This document shows positions 61,198 through 64,000 of a stretch of DNA of 64,000 nt, one piece after another. The notes under the pieces were generated by a model that was given only the letters and a program-made list of their open reading frames with translations, was not told where the DNA came from and did no database searches. Numbering within the stretch: the first letter of the stretch is position 1; the number at the start of each line of letters is the position of its first letter. The position numbers and the translations under genes were made by a program. The DNA comes from an uncultured Lachnospiraceae bacterium (GTDB lineage: Bacteria; Bacillota; Clostridia; Lachnospirales; Lachnospiraceae): the NCBI GenBank assembly GCA_910584725.1, contig CAJUBE010000003.1, forward strand, positions 127,386 through 191,385, read 5' to 3'.

Positions 61198-62088
61198 TTA
61201 TCTTTTTATGATAGCCTTGTATTTTTCTAACTGGATCCGTAACGTTTTTAACGCTCTGGAATCCGCTTCCTTCTGCAACAAAGCATCTATTGCATCATAA
61301 TCTACTTTCAGACCAAAACCCAATTCCTTTGCCTGCCTTTCAAGGCTGGCCGAAAATGGCTGTCCCACAACCCTGTTAATATTTGTTTCAATCGGTTCCT
61401 CCAGTGGAAATTCTGACAAATCACTTAACAGGGCGTTTCCATGATCAAATGCAGGTGCCGCTCTATACTGTCCCTTTGACAGATCCGCTACAATACCAAG
61501 ATTATTAAAATGCCTGTCGGTATTTAAAATCAACATATCAAATGTTGCCATTTTTCCCAGATACTCTTTTATATGCAAACCAATTGTATCATAAACAAAA
61601 TCAACTACAAATTGAATCCTGTCCCCAATCGAATCTAGCAGCCGGATTCTCTCGGATAATTGTCCTCCATGATAAATGTCATAAAGCCTCTGCAGGCTGA
61701 TAAAAGATTCTCCTTCTAATAAAAAATTAGCCGACCGGCAGCCATCTATCCCATTTACTTTACACTGTTCATACTCTACATATTCCTGAATATTGGAGCA
61801 GGAAAGCACTTTAGATGCGAGATATTCCGACACTCCTTCACATCCCACATGATTCTGCTTATACCAATACCCCTTCTCATAATACTTCTTTTGTGTCCCG
61901 ATACTACTACCTGCAACCATAACCAATGCATCTGGAGATAATTTACAATCCTTAGTTTCTTTCTCTATCTTTACTTCCTTTCGGTCATCTGACACAAAAA
62001 CCTTTGCAACAGGTATATTTTCACACATGACTGTAAAGTTATACACGCCGTATACTCCTGTCCCTGTCGATTTGCAGTTAGAAAACAT
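61198..62088 (-). CDS. HipA-like kinase (CtkA type)
   Basis: The 296-residue protein has the HipA/CtkA kinase core: FDMLILNTDRHFNNLG (Asp191, Asn196) and AFDHGNALL (Asp215 of the metal motif), after an N-lobe with KYYEKGYWYKQNHVGCEG. HipA phosphorylates glutamyl-tRNA synthetase; CtkA of Helicobacter acts on host cells. No HipB antitoxin is adjacent, so it stands alone. GGCGGA precedes the ATG; the longer TTG start lacks one. Base use is more AT-rich than its neighbours, suggesting separate acquisition. Confidence 0.82.
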   Translation of the reverse strand: MFSNCKSTGTGVYGVYNFTVMCENIPVAKVFVSDDRKEVKIEKETKDCKLSPDALVMVAGSSIGTQKKYYEKGYWYKQNHVGCEGVSEYLASKVLSCSNIQEYVEYEQCKVNGIDGCRSANFLLEGESFISLQRLYDIYHGGQLSERIRLLDSIGDRIQFVVDFVYDTIGLHIKEYLGKMATFDMLILNTDRHFNNLGIVADLSKGQYRAAPAFDHGNALLSDLSEFPLEEPIETNINRVVGQPFSASLERQAKELGFGLKVDYDAIDALLQKEADSRALKTLRIQLEKYKAIIKR

Positions 62089-62188
62089 TATATTCCGCCG
62101 CGTCAATTACTTACGATTATAATATGCATTAACCTAAATTACAATCGCTTTGTTTACACGCCGCGAGGAAAGGATTTTTTCACTCCGG

Positions 62189-63721
62189 TCAGCTTTGCGG
62201 AATCGGAACCGTAAACGGCGGGCTTAAATACGCCTCCTCCGGATACGGCGACACGGGCGGACTGGATTTATATTCATTCGGCCGCGAAGTGTGCACCTGT
62301 ATGGCAAAGCGGTATTTCTCGCCCGGCTCATTCAAAAACTCCTGCATAATCCGGACACCCGGCCACTCCTTATCCAAAAGAAATTTTTTATGCGTCATGG
62401 TGTTCATTACATACTCGCCGTTTTCTTTGTAGACGTAGACATCGACCGCGTCCTTGTCCACATAATCGTCCCAGTTTGTGAACGCGCCAAAGTAATGTCT
62501 GGATTCGTCCGACTCCTGCGCCACCCAGTGAAGTCCCTCAGGCGCCGGCAGTCTCGGCGCATCTTCTCCGGTAAATGCAAAGGCATCCGACAATACAAAG
62601 GGGCTGTCCGCATAGGTTACGCCGTCCCCGGAAGCGCGTACCGCAAAATAATAGAAGCCATTGTCCCAAAATTCATCCGAAAAACTCATACAGAAATACG
62701 CTTCCTCCTCAGTTCCAATTTCCGTGCTGTCGCGCATCCACGACACGTTTCCCCGCATCATTCCCTCGCGCTCCCACTCATCCTTTTCCAAATCCGGCGG
62801 CGTCTCCGTATCTCTCCTGTACAGCCTCCAGTCATATCTCTGGTCATCGCCAACCCCTGACTCAAATACACATCCCCAATACCCGGAGCCTGTCTCTCCG
62901 CTCCAGTGGGCGTCCGCAGGCGCCGGCAGCACAATCAAATCCGACTCATTCCCATCAAAGCCGGACATGTCCTTCGGCTGCATACCGTTTGGAAGTCCAT
63001 TCCACAAAACAAATGCGATGAAAACCGCCGCAGCCGCGAAAAAAATGCCCGTCTGCCAGCCGGGAACGCCTAAAAACGCTTTCTTTACCTGCCGCACGGA
63101 CCTGTATCTTTTATCCGGGTCCAAATTGGTACATTTGGAAAGACAGCTGCTGTAACGTCGTTTTCTGGCCCTGCTTCCTAAAAGTTGTTTCAGGGTAACA
63201 CCCAGCGCATAGATATCCGCCCTCTCGTCCGTCTGCGAAAAGCCATACTGTTCCGGTGGTGCATATCCCCTCGTCCCGAGCAGCATCGTGTCCTGCTCCG
63301 CCTCTTCCTTCGGCATACGCGCCGCGTCAAAATCAATCAGGCGGATGTGCCCGTCTTTCGCAAGTAAAATATTAGAAGGCTTGATATCCCGATGGATAAT
63401 CCCTTGTTCGTGCAGAAAAATCAGCACATCACAAATTTCCCGTCCGATCATCCGACACTGTTTTTCCGACAGCTCTGCGCTGCCCGTTGTCCGCCCCTCA
63501 ATATATTCCTCCACAACGGTAGTGCTGTCATCCGCAAAGGAAACTTCATATATATTCGGCAGATACGGATGGGACAGCCCCTGTAATGTCCGGTAGACCA
63601 TATGGCATCCCTGCAGCGTTTTCCGGATAAGGAGCTGTTCGCTGCCCTGCTCTTTTACGAGCTGCACCATACTTTTTTCACTCTGTTTCAGCGCTTTTAT
63701 CTCTTCGTATACCCGTTCCAT
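62189..63721 (-). CDS. Serine/threonine protein kinase, membrane-anchored
   Basis: The 510-residue protein has an N-terminal kinase domain (~1-220): Lys34 in LLIRK, HRDIKPSN (110-117), LIDFDAAR (DFG replaced by DFD, 130-132) and GTRGYAPPEQYGF. One membrane segment follows (~223-243), then an extracellular region (~260-510) with Trp/Tyr-rich, fibronectin-like strands. The Gly-rich loop is weak, but ATP-binding and catalytic residues remain. It lacks PASTA repeats, unlike PrkC. AGAGG lies nine bases before the chosen ATG. Likely a surface signal sensor. Confidence 0.88.
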   Translation of the reverse strand: MERVYEEIKALKQSEKSMVQLVKEQGSEQLLIRKTLQGCHMVYRTLQGLSHPYLPNIYEVSFADDSTTVVEEYIEGRTTGSAELSEKQCRMIGREICDVLIFLHEQGIIHRDIKPSNILLAKDGHIRLIDFDAARMPKEEAEQDTMLLGTRGYAPPEQYGFSQTDERADIYALGVTLKQLLGSRARKRRYSSCLSKCTNLDPDKRYRSVRQVKKAFLGVPGWQTGIFFAAAAVFIAFVLWNGLPNGMQPKDMSGFDGNESDLIVLPAPADAHWSGETGSGYWGCVFESGVGDDQRYDWRLYRRDTETPPDLEKDEWEREGMMRGNVSWMRDSTEIGTEEEAYFCMSFSDEFWDNGFYYFAVRASGDGVTYADSPFVLSDAFAFTGEDAPRLPAPEGLHWVAQESDESRHYFGAFTNWDDYVDKDAVDVYVYKENGEYVMNTMTHKKFLLDKEWPGVRIMQEFLNEPGEKYRFAIQVHTSRPNEYKSSPPVSPYPEEAYLSPPFTVPIPQS

Positions 63722-63752
63722 GCCCGCTAACCTCTCTGTCACAACTTATCTG

Positions 63753-63852
63753 TGCGGAGAATGCCGTATTTTAGGCATTCTCCTGAGTGAAACTTAGAAG
63801 TTCTCCGCGAAACAGCCTCTGCTGTGAGCGGCTAGAACTTCTTTTCACTCTA
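63753..63852 (+). repeat. R1 intergenic repeat, copy e with swapped arms
   Basis: Stem B is as in other copies. In stem C the two arms are exchanged (AGAAGTTCT first, AGAACTTCT second), and the inner part is ACAGC/GCTGT with CCGC/GCGG. Pairing is preserved although the sequence changed. Confidence 0.85.
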
Positions 63853-63908
63853 TGATACCACATTTTATGAAATATTTCTAAACAAAGACAGCTTCTCCAG
63901 ATTCGGTT

Positions 63909-64000
63909 TAACCTCCATGATTCCGCTTCGCGGAATCTCAAATCTGTGCGGAGAATGCCGTATTTTAGGCATTCTCCTGAGTGAAACATAGAACTTCTTA
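63909..64000 (+). repeat. R1 intergenic repeat, copy f (cut by window end)
   Basis: Stem A GATTCCGC/GCGGAATC and stem B are complete; stem C is cut after AGAACTTCTTA by the end of the window. Confidence 0.85.

Overview
The window looks like a chromosomal segment of a spore-forming, gut-type Clostridia, most likely Lachnospiraceae (Bacillota). This rests on gene content and order: the rpmB / Asp23 / DAK-kinase / recG block, a GerW-type sporulation protein, ZapA, adjacent NusG-domain-II and Gx-transporter genes, a DUF6472 peptide, a chorion-like Cys-rich peptide, and large BIG_2 surface proteins. Shine-Dalgarno sites are strong (GGAGG) and several starts are TTG or GTG. No rRNA, tRNA or CRISPR array was seen.

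Layout. 1-4.6 kb: the end of an integrative element carrying a large serine recombinase, a Cro/C1-type regulator with a five-site operator array, and small genes under two near-identical promoter/operator cassettes. Its edge lies inside miaB, of which only about 53 N-terminal codons remain. 4.8-14.8 kb: housekeeping (degV, recG, fakA-like, asp23, rpmB), a DnaJ-like coiled-coil protein, gerW and neighbours, and an HD-GYP protein. 14.8-21 kb: a class B PBP with an FtsW-type flippase, a U32 peptidase and zapA. 21-30.5 kb: ruvB and ruvA, separated by a DUF1538 / P-II-like pair and a heterodimeric ABC exporter, then the Gx and NusG_II pair. 30.6-37 kb: small lineage proteins, a PHP phosphatase and leuS. 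37.2-43.7 kb: an AT-rich island with an AAA ATPase, a small gene under a palindromic operator, and an overlapping three-gene operon encoding a membrane protein, an unknown protein and an HExxH metalloprotease-like protein. 43.7-54 kb: a chemoreceptor, an erm methylase behind a leader peptide and attenuator, and two large secreted proteins. 54-64 kb: an EF-G-like GTPase, a PanE-like reductase, tyrA, aroA, VanZ-like and PilZ proteins, a HipA-like kinase and a Ser/Thr kinase.

Two families of structured intergenic repeats run through the window. R1 (about 100-150 bp, at least seven copies, all in the same orientation) and R2 (about 95 bp, three copies) keep their stems while the stem sequences change between copies.

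Best leads for something undescribed: the three-gene metalloprotease operon, the recombinase element in miaB with its twin operator circuits, the R1/R2 structured repeats, and the erm leader with an Arg-x-Arg motif. Functions come from motif recognition; no database search was possible.
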